The notes beneath the pieces are model-generated. The model searched no databases, was not told the DNA's origin, and saw nothing but the letters and a program-made list of their open reading frames with translations. Positions 34,443 through 43,045 of a stretch of DNA of 64,000 nt are shown piece after piece. The stretch lies in contig NZ_CP059560.1 in NCBI RefSeq assembly GCF_017894385.1, positions 1,922,001 through 1,986,000 of the forward strand, read 5' to 3'. A program made the translations under genes and the position numbers. The number at the start of each line of letters is the position of its first letter. Positions within the stretch are counted from its first letter, which is position 1. This stretch comes from Aromatoleum petrolei. GTDB taxonomy: Bacteria; Pseudomonadota; Gammaproteobacteria; Burkholderiales; Rhodocyclaceae.

Positions 34443-36625
34443 CACTTGGCCCTCCCGACCCGCCCCTGGCGCAGGGCATCGACGACCTGGTCCTTGGGTC
34501 CGTCGGCGACGATCCGCCCGCCGTCGATGACGACGATGCGCTCGACCAACTCCAGCAGTGAAGTCCGATGGGTAACGACGATCATCGTCCGCCCCTGCGC
34601 AAAGCCGCGCAAGCGGCTCTTGAGCTCCTCCTCGCTGGTGAAGTCCATCGACGCGGTCGGCTCGTCCAGCAGCAGCATCGGCGGCTGGTGGATCACCGCC
34701 CGCGCGATCGCCACGCACTGGCGCTGCCCGCCCGACAGCGATGCACCGCGTTCGCCGACTTGCATGTCGAAGCCCTGCGGATGGGTGTTGGCGAACTCCG
34801 TGACGCCCGCGGTCTCCGCGGCGCGCAGCACCTCGGCATCGTCCGCAAGCGGAGTGGCCAACGTGATGTTCTCGCGCAGGGTGCCGTAGAACAGGGTCAC
34901 GTCCTGCGGCACGTAACCGATGTGGCGGCGCAGCTCGGCGGGATCGAGCTGGCGCTGGTCGATGCCGTCGATCAGGATCGCGCCGGACGTCGGACGGTAC
35001 AACCCGAGGATGAGTTTTTCCAGCGTCGTCTTGCCGGAACCGACACGACCGATGATACCCACGTGCTCGCCGGCACGGATGCGCAGCGAGATGTCGGACA
35101 GGGCCGGGGTTTCCTGGCCGGGATACTGGAAGCCGACGTTGCGGAACTCGATCTCGCCGCGAAAGCTCTTGCGGCTGATGAAGCTGGTGTCGTCCGGGCG
35201 CTCCACCTCCTGATTCATCAGCTTGTCGAGTGAGCTCAGCGCGGTCGAGGCGTTGTGGTACTGGACGAGCAGACCCGCGACCTGGCCGATCGGCGCCATC
35301 GCACGCGAGGACAGCATGTAGCACGCGATCAGGCCGCCCATGCTGAGTTCGTTGTCGCGAATCAGATAGACGCCGAGGATGATGATCGCGACGCTGACCG
35401 CCTGCTGCACCCACGCGGCGCCGTTCATCGCGCTCGACGACAGCAGGCGCAGCTGTGTGCCGACGCGCGCCAGCAAGGCCGCGCTCTTCTCCCATTTGCG
35501 CTGGATCGGCCCTTCGGCACAGACCGCCTTCACCGTCTCCATCGCCACGAGCCCTTCGACCAACGTCGCGTTGCGCTGCGCACCCGCGCGGTAAGTCGTT
35601 TCCGCGAGCTCATGCATCCGCCCCTGCACGGTCATCGCATACACGATCAGGAGGACGACGCCGACGAGGAAGGGCAGCATCAGCGGCCAGCCGATCCAGC
35701 CGATGACGAGCAGGAAGACCAGCGCGAACGGCACGTCAATGAAGGCCACCACGGTCGCAGAGCTGATGAAGTCGCGTACCGACTCGAAGGCGCGCAGGTT
35801 GGCAGCGAAGGAGCCGGCCGACTCGGGCCGCTGCTCCATGCGCAGGCCGAGCACGCGCTCCATGATCGCCGCCGACAATTTCACGTCCGCGCGGCTGCTC
35901 GCGAGGTCGACGAAGTAGCCGCGCATCGTGCGCAGGATCAGATCGCCGGCAAGCACGATGAGCACGCCGACACCGAGCACCCACAGAGTCTCGATCGCGT
36001 GGTTGGGGACCACCCTGTCGTAGACGTTCATCACGAACAAAGGCATCGCGATCGCGAACAGGTTGATCATGAACGCCGCCAGCAGCACGTCGCGGTACAG
36101 GCTTCCGTTCTCCGCAATCACCCCCCAGAACCAGTGGTGGCGCTTGACCGACTTCACCTCCGGCGTACGCGCGTCGAAGCGGAACGTGGGCCGGGCGTAG
36201 ATCGCGTGCCCCTCGTGCCGCGCGGCGAGTTCAGCGCGGGTCATTTCCACTGCGGCTTCACCCAGTTCCGGAAACACCACCCGGGCGCGCTCGCCGTCCT
36301 CGCTCCAACCGAGCAGCAGGCACGCCTTCTCGCCCTTGAGCAGAAGCACGGCGGGCAACAGGGAAGGATTCAGCTTCTCAGGCGCGCAGCGGACGAGCCT
36401 GCTGCTCAGCCCGGCACGCCTCGCCGCGCGCGCGAACAGGGCGGGATTGAGCCGCCCATCTTCCAGCGGCAACCCGGCCAGCGCGGCATCCCGCGTCGTC
36501 GCTGCACCGTGCGCCCTCGCAATCAGCAGAAGGCAATCGAGCAGCGCATCGGCGTCCGCGCGCCTTTCTTTCGCATCGTTTTCCGGGCGCGCGAACACGC
36601 CGTTGAGTTCAAACACTTCTGCCAC
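34442..36625 (-). CDS. lapB: LapB-type type I secretion permease/ATPase
   Basis: This is a protein of about 727 residues with three parts. An N-terminal C39-peptidase-like domain lacks the catalytic Cys (DALLDCLLLIARAHGAATT region, a substrate-docking fold). A six-helix ABC transmembrane domain runs about 140-430. The nucleotide-binding domain has Walker A GRVGSGKTT, signature LSGGQRQ, Walker B MLLLDEPTAS and the H-loop VVTHRTS. It exports a large RTX-type adhesin. The GTG at 36623-36625 is preferred; an upstream TTG at 36688 has no good ribosome-binding site. It overlaps lapC by one base. Confidence 0.9.
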   Translation of the reverse strand: MAEVFELNGVFARPENDAKERRADADALLDCLLLIARAHGAATTRDAALAGLPLEDGRLNPALFARAARRAGLSSRLVRCAPEKLNPSLLPAVLLLKGEKACLLLGWSEDGERARVVFPELGEAAVEMTRAELAARHEGHAIYARPTFRFDARTPEVKSVKRHHWFWGVIAENGSLYRDVLLAAFMINLFAIAMPLFVMNVYDRVVPNHAIETLWVLGVGVLIVLAGDLILRTMRGYFVDLASSRADVKLSAAIMERVLGLRMEQRPESAGSFAANLRAFESVRDFISSATVVAFIDVPFALVFLLVIGWIGWPLMLPFLVGVVLLIVYAMTVQGRMHELAETTYRAGAQRNATLVEGLVAMETVKAVCAEGPIQRKWEKSAALLARVGTQLRLLSSSAMNGAAWVQQAVSVAIIILGVYLIRDNELSMGGLIACYMLSSRAMAPIGQVAGLLVQYHNASTALSSLDKLMNQEVERPDDTSFISRKSFRGEIEFRNVGFQYPGQETPALSDISLRIRAGEHVGIIGRVGSGKTTLEKLILGLYRPTSGAILIDGIDQRQLDPAELRRHIGYVPQDVTLFYGTLRENITLATPLADDAEVLRAAETAGVTEFANTHPQGFDMQVGERGASLSGGQRQCVAIARAVIHQPPMLLLDEPTASMDFTSEEELKSRLRGFAQGRTMIVVTHRTSLLELVERIVVIDGGRIVADGPKDQVVDALRQGRVGRAK

Positions 36626-36897
36626 GCAATTTCCCGCCCTGTGATCACGATGACCCGCACCGGGTCGCGCCAGCCATTCTCTCAGCAAGCGTAACAGGAT
36701 GCTTCATCCGGGTGAATTTTCCCACCTCCCCAAAAACCGGTACGTGACAGGCTGCTCAGACTTCGCACCGCGCAAGCAGGAACCGGCGCGGGCGGGCGCG
36801 TCGCAGTTCCTGCTTGCGGGGAGGGCAACTCCGTCCCAGAATCGTGCGTCGGCACCCATCTTCGTGCCGCCGTCATCTTACTTGCCAGGACCCTGCC

Positions 36898-37263
36898 ATG
36901 CCGCAAGCGCAACGCCGGCATTTCTCCCGCATCCGCTTCGATTGCGGCGCCCGCCTGCTCGTCGGCAACCGCGAGGCTCCGTGCGAAGTCAGCGACCTGT
37001 CGCTCAAAGGGGCCCTGATCCGGACCGCCAACGACCTGCACCCAAGCCTCGGCGAACGCTGTCTGCTCGAGATTGCACTGAACGACGAAGGCGCGACGAT
37101 CCGCATGGAGGGCGACGTCGCACACGCCGGGAGCGGTTGCATCGGACTCGCCTGCCGCGAGATCGACCTGGACAGCGTCACCCACCTGCGCCGACTGCTG
37201 GAACTCAATCTCGGCGACGCGGAGTTGCTGCAGCGCGAGCTCGGCGCATTGCAGGAAAGCTGA
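36898..37263 (+). CDS. PilZ-domain c-di-GMP-binding protein
   Basis: This is a single-domain PilZ protein of 121 residues. The c-di-GMP motif R-x3-R is at RRHFSR (residues 6-11), and D-x-S-x2-G is DLSLKGA (about 34-40). C-terminal G-x-G-like IGLACREID follows. Such proteins relay c-di-GMP to motility or secretion targets. An AGGA box lies 8 nt before the ATG. It stands alone between lapB and zur; the 270-bp gap upstream holds no other gene. Confidence 0.88.
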   Translation: MPQAQRRHFSRIRFDCGARLLVGNREAPCEVSDLSLKGALIRTANDLHPSLGERCLLEIALNDEGATIRMEGDVAHAGSGCIGLACREIDLDSVTHLRRLLELNLGDAELLQRELGALQES

Positions 37264-37290
37264 GCAACGCGACAGCGGGTCACCGGCGGC

Positions 37291-37311
37291 TAATGCTACA
37301 ATGTTGCATTA
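37291..37311. promoter_or_regulatory. Probable Zur operator
   Basis: This is a 21-bp near-perfect palindrome centred at 37301 with arms TAATGC and GCATTA and inner ACA/TGT, 9 of 10 pairs matching. It ends 22 bp before the zur start. Position and symmetry fit a Fur-family operator controlling zur and the downstream zinc importer. Confidence 0.78.
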
Positions 37312-37333
37312 GCCGCCCCAGTTCCTGCCCGCA

Positions 37334-37777
37334 ATGCCCCGCCCCGACGTTCCCCCTGCCGCACTCCTGATCGCCGCCTGCGGCGGCCGCGTCACGCGCA
37401 CGCGCATCGCCGTACTCGAGATCCTGCAGGACAGCCCGCGTTCCCTGAACCACGACGACATCGCCGCACAGCTCGCCGCGGACGGCATGCCGCACGACCG
37501 CGTAACGCTGTACCGCACGCTCGACTGGCTCGTCGAACAGGGGCTCGCGCATCGCGTCATCGGCCCCGACCGCGCACGCCGCTTCAAGGCGGGCGGGGAG
37601 ACCCGCAGCCAGCACGCGCACTTCCACTGCGACCGCTGCGGGCACGTGTTGTGCCTCGAATCGATCCGCCCCGAAGAACAATTCGCGCTGCCGGTCGGAT
37701 TCCAGCCGGAGCGCGCCGAACTGGTGTTCCACGGCACCTGTGCCGATTGCGGTCGCCAGCGCGGGGGGAAGGCCTGA
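37334..37777 (+). CDS. zur: Fur-family zinc-responsive repressor Zur
   Basis: This is a 147-residue Fur-family regulator. The winged helix is at about 25-80 (SLNHDDIAAQLAADGMPHDRVTLYRTLDWL). The metal site has HAHFHCDRCGHVLCLE with a CxxC, and a second CxxC is CADCGRQR; both serve the structural zinc. Adjacent znuCBA genes and the palindrome upstream show Zur rather than Fur function. Autoregulation is likely because the operator overlaps the expected promoter. Confidence 0.92.
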   Translation: MPRPDVPPAALLIAACGGRVTRTRIAVLEILQDSPRSLNHDDIAAQLAADGMPHDRVTLYRTLDWLVEQGLAHRVIGPDRARRFKAGGETRSQHAHFHCDRCGHVLCLESIRPEEQFALPVGFQPERAELVFHGTCADCGRQRGGKA

Positions 37778-37829
37778 GCCCCACAAGCATTCGCCCCTCA
37801 AAACAATAATGCCCCGACACGAAGAGAAT

Positions 37830-38024
37830 ATGTCCTCCCCATCGAGCAGCGCGCTGTCGCATGTGCATCACCATCATGATCACGACGGCGACCACGCGCA
37901 CGGCGCCGCACCGACCACCGCATTCCCCGGCACCGCGCTGCAACTCGGCGTCGGTGCGCGCATCACCCTGGCGGCCGCTGCCGCGGCCGTGCTATGGCTC
38001 ACCGTAGGCTGGGCGCTCGCATGA
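37830..38024 (+). CDS. Small His-rich membrane protein of the zinc operon
   Basis: This 64-residue protein starts MSSPSSS (an earlier in-frame ATG at 37809 is possible). The N-terminus carries HVHHHHDHDGDHAH, a likely zinc-binding tail, and the C-terminus one transmembrane helix (ITLAAAAAAVLWLTVGWALA). GAAGAG precedes the ATG. It ends overlapping the znuC start by 4 nt, so it is translated with the transporter. No family name is known to me. It could sequester or hand over zinc at the membrane. Confidence 0.7.
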   Translation: MSSPSSSALSHVHHHHDHDGDHAHGAAPTTAFPGTALQLGVGARITLAAAAAAVLWLTVGWALA

Positions 38025-38779
38025 CCACACCCAACGTCATCCTCGAACTCGACAACCTGACCCTCGGCTACGACCGCCACCCGGCAATCCACCACCTCCG
38101 CTGCCGCATCTCCCGCGGCGCGCTGGTCGCGATCGTCGGCCCCAACGGCGCCGGGAAGTCCACCCTCTTCAAGGCCTTGACCGGCGAATTGAAGCCCCTG
38201 CAGGGCCAGTTCCTCGTGCACACGAGCAAGGAAGGCATCGCCTACCTGCCGCAACAGAGCGAACTCGACCGCAGCTTTCCGGTGTCCGTGTTCGACATGG
38301 TGTCGATGGGACTGTGGCGCGAGATCGGCCCCTTCCGCGGACTTCGGCGCAGCCAGGCGGAACGCGTACGCGCGGCACTCGCCGCGGTAGGGTTGTCCGG
38401 CTTCGAGGCGCGCCAGATCGGCACGCTGTCGGGCGGCCAGCTGCAGCGCGCACGCTTCGCGCGGATGATGTTGCAGGATGCCAACCTGCTGCTGCTCGAC
38501 GAGCCCTTCAACGCCATCGACGCACGCACGATCGAGGATCTCATCGCGCTGATCCTGCAGTGGCATTCCGAAGGGCGGACCATCCTCGCGGTGCTGCACG
38601 ACCTCACACTGGTGCGGCAGCACTTCCCGGAAACCCTGCTGCTCGCGCGCGAATGCCTCGGTTTCGGCGCGACCGGCGAGATCCTCACCCCCGAACGCCT
38701 CGCGACCGCCCGCCGCCTCGCCGGCGAGTTCGACGCCACCGCTCCGGTGTGCCACCGCCCGGAAGCGGAGGCTGCATGA
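38021..38779 (+). CDS. znuC: Zinc ABC transporter ATP-binding protein
   Basis: This is the 252-residue ATPase of the high-affinity zinc importer. Walker A is GPNGAGKST (about 41-49), signature LSGGQLQRARFARM, Walker B LLLLDEPFNAID and the H-loop VLHDLTL. The start at 38021 overlaps the small His-rich gene; longer starts run into that gene in another frame. The stop overlaps znuB (ATGA). With znuB and znuA it forms the Zur-controlled importer. Confidence 0.93.
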   Translation: MTTPNVILELDNLTLGYDRHPAIHHLRCRISRGALVAIVGPNGAGKSTLFKALTGELKPLQGQFLVHTSKEGIAYLPQQSELDRSFPVSVFDMVSMGLWREIGPFRGLRRSQAERVRAALAAVGLSGFEARQIGTLSGGQLQRARFARMMLQDANLLLLDEPFNAIDARTIEDLIALILQWHSEGRTILAVLHDLTLVRQHFPETLLLARECLGFGATGEILTPERLATARRLAGEFDATAPVCHRPEAEAA

Positions 38780-39645
38780 TCGCGGACGCCCTGTTCAGCC
38801 CCTTCGCCGATTTCGAGTTCATGCGCCGCGCACTCGCGGGCTGCCTCGCGCTCGCGCTGGGCGCGACGCCCGTTGGCGTGTTCCTGCTGCTGCGGCGCAT
38901 GAGCCTGATGGGCGACGCGATGGCGCACGCGATCCTGCCCGGCGCAGCACTCGGCTACCTCGCCTTCGGCCTGTCGCTCGGAGCAATGACCGTCGGCGGC
39001 ATCATCGCCGGCATCGTCGTCGCGCTCGCGGCAGGACTGGTCGCGCGCTCGTCGATCCTGAAGGAGGACGCCAGCCTTGCTGCCTTCTACCTGCTCTCCA
39101 TCGCCACCGGCGTGATGATCGTGTCGCTGCGCGGACGCAACCTCGACCTGCTGCACGTGCTGTTCGGCTCGGTGCTCGCGCTCGACGACGCCTCGCTGCT
39201 GCTCATCAGCACAATCACCACGGCAACCCTCGTCGCGCTGGCGCTGCTGTACCGCCCGCTGGTGCTCGAATGCTTCGACGCCGCCTTCCTGCGCGGCGTC
39301 AGCGCAGCCAGCCCGATCGCGCACTACGGCTTTCTCGTGCTCGTGGTGCTGAACCTCGTCGCCGGCTTCCACGCGCTGGGCACATTGATGGCGGTCGGCA
39401 TCATGATCCTGCCTTCGGCCGCGGCGCGCCTGTGGGTCAAGCGCCTGCCCGCAATGCTCGGCCTCGCAGTCCTCATCGCCTTCGCCAGCGGCATCGGCGG
39501 GCTGCTTGCCTCCTTTCACGCCGACGTCCCGGCCGGCCCGGCCATCATCCTCGTGACCGGCATCGTGTACGTGATCTCGCTCATCCTCGCCCCCGGCGGC
39601 ATGCTGGGTGCACGCCTCGACCGCCGCCCCCACCTCGAATCCTGA
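38776..39645 (+). CDS. znuB: Zinc ABC transporter permease
   Basis: This is a 289-residue inner-membrane permease of the ABC-3 family. About eight hydrophobic helices are visible, with the family block LMGDAMAHAILPGAALGY near residue 45 and AVGIMILPSAAARLW in the second half. The start overlaps the znuC stop by 4 nt. It transports the zinc delivered by ZnuA. The znuA start follows after 17 bp. Confidence 0.93.
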   Translation: MIADALFSPFADFEFMRRALAGCLALALGATPVGVFLLLRRMSLMGDAMAHAILPGAALGYLAFGLSLGAMTVGGIIAGIVVALAAGLVARSSILKEDASLAAFYLLSIATGVMIVSLRGRNLDLLHVLFGSVLALDDASLLLISTITTATLVALALLYRPLVLECFDAAFLRGVSAASPIAHYGFLVLVVLNLVAGFHALGTLMAVGIMILPSAAARLWVKRLPAMLGLAVLIAFASGIGGLLASFHADVPAGPAIILVTGIVYVISLILAPGGMLGARLDRRPHLES

Positions 39646-39662
39646 CCTTCCGAACGCTTCCC

Positions 39663-40619
39663 ATGCGCCACCTCCTCCAGCGCCTGCTTGCCCCTCTCGT
39701 TGCGTCACTCCTCGTGCTGCTCGGCATCGCCTCCCTCCCCGCCCGGGCTGCCCCCCTCGAGGTGGTCACGAGCTTCAGCATCCTCGGCGATTTCATCCGC
39801 CAGGTCGGAGGGGACCGGGTCAAGGTCACGACGCTCGTCGCCGCGGACCAGGACGCGCACAACTTCCAGCCGCGCCCCTCCGACGCCCGCCGCATCGGCG
39901 CCGCGCAACTGGTGGTCGTCGGTGGCCTGGGCTTCGACCCCTGGCTCGAACGGCTCACCCAGACCGCCGGCTACAAGGGCCCGCTCCTCGTCGCCAGCCA
40001 GGGCGTGGAGCCCATCCCCGCCGACGACGGCCACGACGACGCGCACGGTCACGGCAAGGGCTCCCATCAGGACGCCGTCGATCCCCATGCCTGGCAGGAC
40101 GTCGTGCGTGCGCTGCGCTATGTCGCCAACATCGCCGACGCCCTGGCGCAGGCCGATCCGACGAACGCCAAGGTGTACCGTGACAACGCCGCCCGCTATG
40201 CGGCCGAGCTCAAGACACTGGACAGAGACATCCGCACCGCCGTTTCCGCGGTCCCCGCCGAACGGCGCAGGGTCGTCAGCGCCCACGACGCCTTCGGCTA
40301 CTTCGCCCACGCCTACGGCGTGCGCTTCCTTGCCCCGGCGGGGGTCAGCAACCAGTCGGAACCCTCTGCGGCGGGCGTCGCCCAGCTCATCCGCCAGCTG
40401 CGGCGCGAGAACGTGCCCGCCGTCTTCGTCGAGAGCGTCAGCGACCCGCGTCTGATCGAGCGCATCCGCAAGGAAAGCGGCGCGCGCCTCGGCGGCACGC
40501 TGTACTCGGATGCGCTATCGGGCCCCGACGGGCCGGCCCCGACCTACGTCGCGATGATGCGCCACAACCTGCGCACCCTGCTGGACGGAATGACTCCCCG
40601 AGACGACAGGACCCGATAA
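39663..40619 (+). CDS. znuA: Zinc ABC transporter periplasmic binding protein ZnuA-like
   Basis: This is a 318-residue cluster A-I solute-binding protein. A signal peptide ends LPARAA. Metal ligands are expected at HNFQPRPSD, in DPHAWQD and near SAHDAFGYFA. Between them lies the flexible acidic/His loop (DDGHDDAHGHGKGSH) common to zinc-specific members. The start MRHLLQRLL fits the signal peptide. It is the last gene of the zur-znu operon. Manganese specificity is less likely because of the His loop and Zur context. Confidence 0.92.
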   Translation: MRHLLQRLLAPLVASLLVLLGIASLPARAAPLEVVTSFSILGDFIRQVGGDRVKVTTLVAADQDAHNFQPRPSDARRIGAAQLVVVGGLGFDPWLERLTQTAGYKGPLLVASQGVEPIPADDGHDDAHGHGKGSHQDAVDPHAWQDVVRALRYVANIADALAQADPTNAKVYRDNAARYAAELKTLDRDIRTAVSAVPAERRRVVSAHDAFGYFAHAYGVRFLAPAGVSNQSEPSAAGVAQLIRQLRRENVPAVFVESVSDPRLIERIRKESGARLGGTLYSDALSGPDGPAPTYVAMMRHNLRTLLDGMTPRDDRTR

Positions 40620-40626
40620 CCAAGCA

Positions 40627-40688
40627 CCGTTCGGGCTGAGCGTGTCGAAGCCCTGCCACCGCCCTTCGACAGGCTCAGGGCGCACCGA
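40627..40688. repeat. REP-like extragenic inverted repeat
   Basis: Imperfect inverted arms around TTCGGGCTGAGCGTGTCGAAG and CTTCGACAGGCTCAGGGCG lie between znuA and the convergent lysE. The core TTCGACAGGCTCAGG is a widespread proteobacterial extragenic palindrome type. It may also end transcription from both sides. Confidence 0.68.
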
Positions 40689-40711
40689 TGCAGCTACTGG
40701 CCCAGACAGGC

Positions 40712-41326
40712 TCAGCGCGACGACGCGGCGAGCAACGAGCCGGCCGCGACAAACATTCCGCCGAACACGCGGTTTTGCGCCTTCATCATGCGCGGGCTGC
40801 GCAGCCAACGCCGGCAGCGTCCGGCGAGCAGCGCATAGGAGGACATCACCACCATGTCGGTGCCGACCATCGTCGCCGCGATGATGAAGAACTGCGGCCA
40901 CTGCGGCAGCTGCGGGTCGATGAACTGCGGCACCAGCGCGACCATGAAGACGATCGCCTTGGGATTCGTGAGATTCACGAGCAGCCCCTGCAGGTAGACG
41001 CCGCGGGCCTCGCGCGCCTCGGCACCCTCTTCGAGCAGCTCCACCGGCGCGCGCCATTTACGCACGCCCAGCCAGATCAGGTAGGCCGCCCCGGCGATCT
41101 TGACGGTCAGGAAGGCCGTCGCCGACGCCGCCAGCACCGCGCCGAGGCCGAGCACCACGATAGCGAGCTGGATCAGCAGCGCCGTCTGCAGCCCGAGGAT
41201 CGCGCGCAGCGCCACCGCATAGCCGTGACGCAGTCCGGTCGCCATGCTCAGCACCGCGCCGGGTCCCGGCGACACGGCGATCACGACTGCCGCGGCAAGA
41301 AAGGCCAGCCACATGTTCCAGCTCAT
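40712..41326 (-). CDS. LysE/RhtB-family amino-acid exporter
   Basis: This is a 204-residue membrane protein with about six helices. The family N-terminus AFLAAAVVIAVSPGPGAVLSM (P-G-P-G motif) and LVNLTNPKAIVFMVALVPQF identify it. It exports amino acids or derivatives, probably homoserine, threonine or lysine; the substrate cannot be read. It is convergent to znuA and followed on the same strand by nothing within the REP region. Confidence 0.9.
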   Translation of the reverse strand: MSWNMWLAFLAAAVVIAVSPGPGAVLSMATGLRHGYAVALRAILGLQTALLIQLAIVVLGLGAVLAASATAFLTVKIAGAAYLIWLGVRKWRAPVELLEEGAEAREARGVYLQGLLVNLTNPKAIVFMVALVPQFIDPQLPQWPQFFIIAATMVGTDMVVMSSYALLAGRCRRWLRSPRMMKAQNRVFGGMFVAAGSLLAASSR

Positions 41327-41357
41327 TGCATTCGCTCCATAGCTTCCACGCCGCCGC

Positions 41358-42164
41358 TCAGAAGAACAGCGCGTGCAACATCTTCGCCGACAGCAGCATC
41401 AGCACGCCGGCGAAAATCTTCTTCAACACCGCGACCGGCAAGCGGTGCGCGAGCCTTGCGCCCAGTGGCGCGGTCCAGGTGCTCACGACGCTGATCAGCA
41501 CCAGCGCGGGCAGGTAGACGAAACCGAGGCTGTGCGCGGGCATCCCGGTGCTGCCCCAGCCGTTCACCAGATAACCGACCGTGCCAGCCAGCGCGATCGG
41601 CAGGCCGATCGCCGCGGAGGTGCCGATTGCGTGATGCACCTTCACGTTGCACCAGGTCATGAAGGGCACCGACAACGAACCGCCGCCGATCGCGACGAGC
41701 GCGGAGATCCCCCCGATGCCGGCCCCCACCGCGCTCATCCCGACCGGCCCGGGCAGCTCGCGCGAGGGCTTGGGCTTGACGTTGGCCAGCATCTGCAGCG
41801 ACACGTAGGCCATGAAGCAGGCGAAGAAGATAGCCAGCGGCTTGGACTCGATCCGCGAGGCGATGAAGGTCGCCGCGAAGGTGCCGACAACAATCCCCGG
41901 CGCGATGAAGCGCACGATGTCCCAGCGTACCGCGCCATGCCTGTGATGCGCGCGCAAGCTGGCGATGGAGGTCATCACGATCGCCGCCATCGAGGTGCCG
42001 AGCGCCAGATGCACGACGTTGTCCCGCGGCATCCCCTGCGCGACGAACAGCGAAGCCAGGACCGGGACCATGATGCCCCCGCCGCCGACCCCCAACAGGC
42101 CGGCGAAGAATCCCACGAAGGCCCCCAGCGCGAGGTAGCTCAGCCACCACACATCGAAATCCAT
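41358..42164 (-). CDS. TauE/SafE-family sulfite/organosulfonate exporter
   Basis: This is a 268-residue membrane protein with about eight helices. The family motif GVGGGGIMVPVL near the N-terminus and its repeat AIGGGSLSVPFMTW in the second half are clear. AAGGA precedes the ATG at 42164. It probably exports sulfite or a related anion. It lies 31 bp upstream of lysE on the same strand, possibly co-transcribed. The region upstream belongs to 6S RNA, not to a longer protein. Confidence 0.9.
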   Translation of the reverse strand: MDFDVWWLSYLALGAFVGFFAGLLGVGGGGIMVPVLASLFVAQGMPRDNVVHLALGTSMAAIVMTSIASLRAHHRHGAVRWDIVRFIAPGIVVGTFAATFIASRIESKPLAIFFACFMAYVSLQMLANVKPKPSRELPGPVGMSAVGAGIGGISALVAIGGGSLSVPFMTWCNVKVHHAIGTSAAIGLPIALAGTVGYLVNGWGSTGMPAHSLGFVYLPALVLISVVSTWTAPLGARLAHRLPVAVLKKIFAGVLMLLSAKMLHALFF

Positions 42165-42242
42165 CAATTTCCTTCCAAAACCTGCGCGGAACCCGCTCCG
42201 CGGCGCTCCGGCTCCCCGGCCGGACAAGGCAAGAACGAAAGC

Positions 42243-42274
42243 AAAAAGAGGCGCGGACCGAAATCCGCGCCTCT
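42243..42274 (-). terminator. Terminator after 6S RNA
   Basis: On the minus strand the perfect 11-bp stem AGAGGCGCGGA / TCCGCGCCTCT with a 6-nt loop is followed by T5. It lies just past the 6S 3' end and 79 bp before the tauE-like gene. Confidence 0.85.
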
Positions 42275-42281
42275 CTCGTTT

Positions 42282-42458
42282 GGCCCCCGCAGTGTCGCCT
42301 CCGCCGGCATCCTGAACCTGGGGTTCAGGGAGGTCGCTTTCCTTCCGCATCAGGCTCACCCGGCGAGGGGCGTGCACACCTGCGGCATCCATGGTCCGCG
42401 ACCAAGTCTCTCGACATTGGTCCAAGGAATCTACGACTTCGACGACACAGCGGGGATT
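42282..42458 (-). ncRNA. ssrS: 6S RNA
   Basis: The 5' end CCCCGCTGTGTCG and the 3' end CGACACTGCGGGG pair almost perfectly, closing a 177-nt hairpin-like RNA. Near the 3' side lies CCTGAACCCCAGGTTCAGG, the conserved 6S hairpin (E. coli: TTGAACCAAGGGTTCAA), followed by GCCGGCGGAGGCGACACTG. The location directly downstream of zapA on the same strand is the conserved proteobacterial context. 6S RNA binds sigma-70 RNA polymerase and mimics an open promoter in stationary phase. Exact ends are within a few nucleotides. Confidence 0.9.
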
Positions 42459-42494
42459 GACTTTACATACGCGCCAACCCGCGCTAACTACCTG

Positions 42495-42797
42495 TTAGAA
42501 AAGCTTTTCCTGCTGCGCAAGGACTCCATCGAGTCGCGCATTCACGAGACCGATTCTACGCTTCGCGGCCTGCATGTCAAACCCACCGGAGCGCTGAAAC
42601 TGCAAAAATTCGTGCGCGATATTCAGCGCGGTCATGACAGCCAGCTTCTCGCCGGACGCATTGGTGCGCGCCGCAAGGCTGTTGAGCTTCTCTTCGAGGA
42701 AGACGACGGCCGCGATCAAGCCTTCGCGGTCTTCCGGCCGGCAGGCGACGGAATAGGTCTTCCCGAGCAGGGAGATGTCGAGGGTGTCGGTGGCCAT
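42495..42797 (-). CDS. zapA: Cell division protein ZapA
   Basis: This is a 100-residue FtsZ-ring stabiliser. The N-terminal DISLLGKTYSVACRPEDREGL and the middle VMTALNIAHEFL fit ZapA, with an amphipathic C-terminal helix for tetramerisation. It lies 1 bp after the ZapB-like gene and upstream of 6S RNA, the classical order. Confidence 0.93.
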   Translation of the reverse strand: MATDTLDISLLGKTYSVACRPEDREGLIAAVVFLEEKLNSLAARTNASGEKLAVMTALNIAHEFLQFQRSGGFDMQAAKRRIGLVNARLDGVLAQQEKLF

Positions 42798-42798
42798 G

Positions 42799-42993
42799 TC
42801 AGGATTCCGGCAACTGCGCGAGCAGGGCTTCTAGTTTTTCCGTTGCGAGCCGGACCTTGTCCGCCAGCACACGGTTTTCCGCCTCCAGGCGCACGACGCG
42901 CGTGCGCAGCTCGCGCCCTTCCGCGCGGCACGATTCGAGCAGGCCGACGATCTGTTCGACCTGGTTCTCGAGCTTGTTCAGTTCTGCGTCCAT
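42799..42993 (-). CDS. ZapB-like coiled-coil protein (TIGR02449 type)
   Basis: This is a 64-residue protein, almost entirely a heptad coiled coil (LENQVEQIVGLLESC ... RLEAENRVLADKVRLATEKLEALLAQL). The start MDAELNKLENQ at 42993 is preferred over an in-frame Met 12 codons upstream. Proteins of this type precede zapA in many beta- and gammaproteobacteria and probably help organise the Z-ring. It is translated just before zapA. Confidence 0.8.
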   Translation of the reverse strand: MDAELNKLENQVEQIVGLLESCRAEGRELRTRVVRLEAENRVLADKVRLATEKLEALLAQLPES

Positions 42994-43045
42994 CGGCGGG
43001 ATGGTAGAGGCCGACCGCGGGACGGTCAAGGCAAACGGTATGCGA

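Noticed and set aside
34443..35495. Long N-terminal extension of LapC across the lapB gene
   Set aside because: It is a shadow of lapB in another frame on the same strand. The adaptor has its natural start at 34442 with a one-base overlap.
40627..40688. The REP-like hairpin as a sign of an insertion sequence
   Set aside because: No transposase and no target duplication; the core sequence is a common extragenic palindrome.
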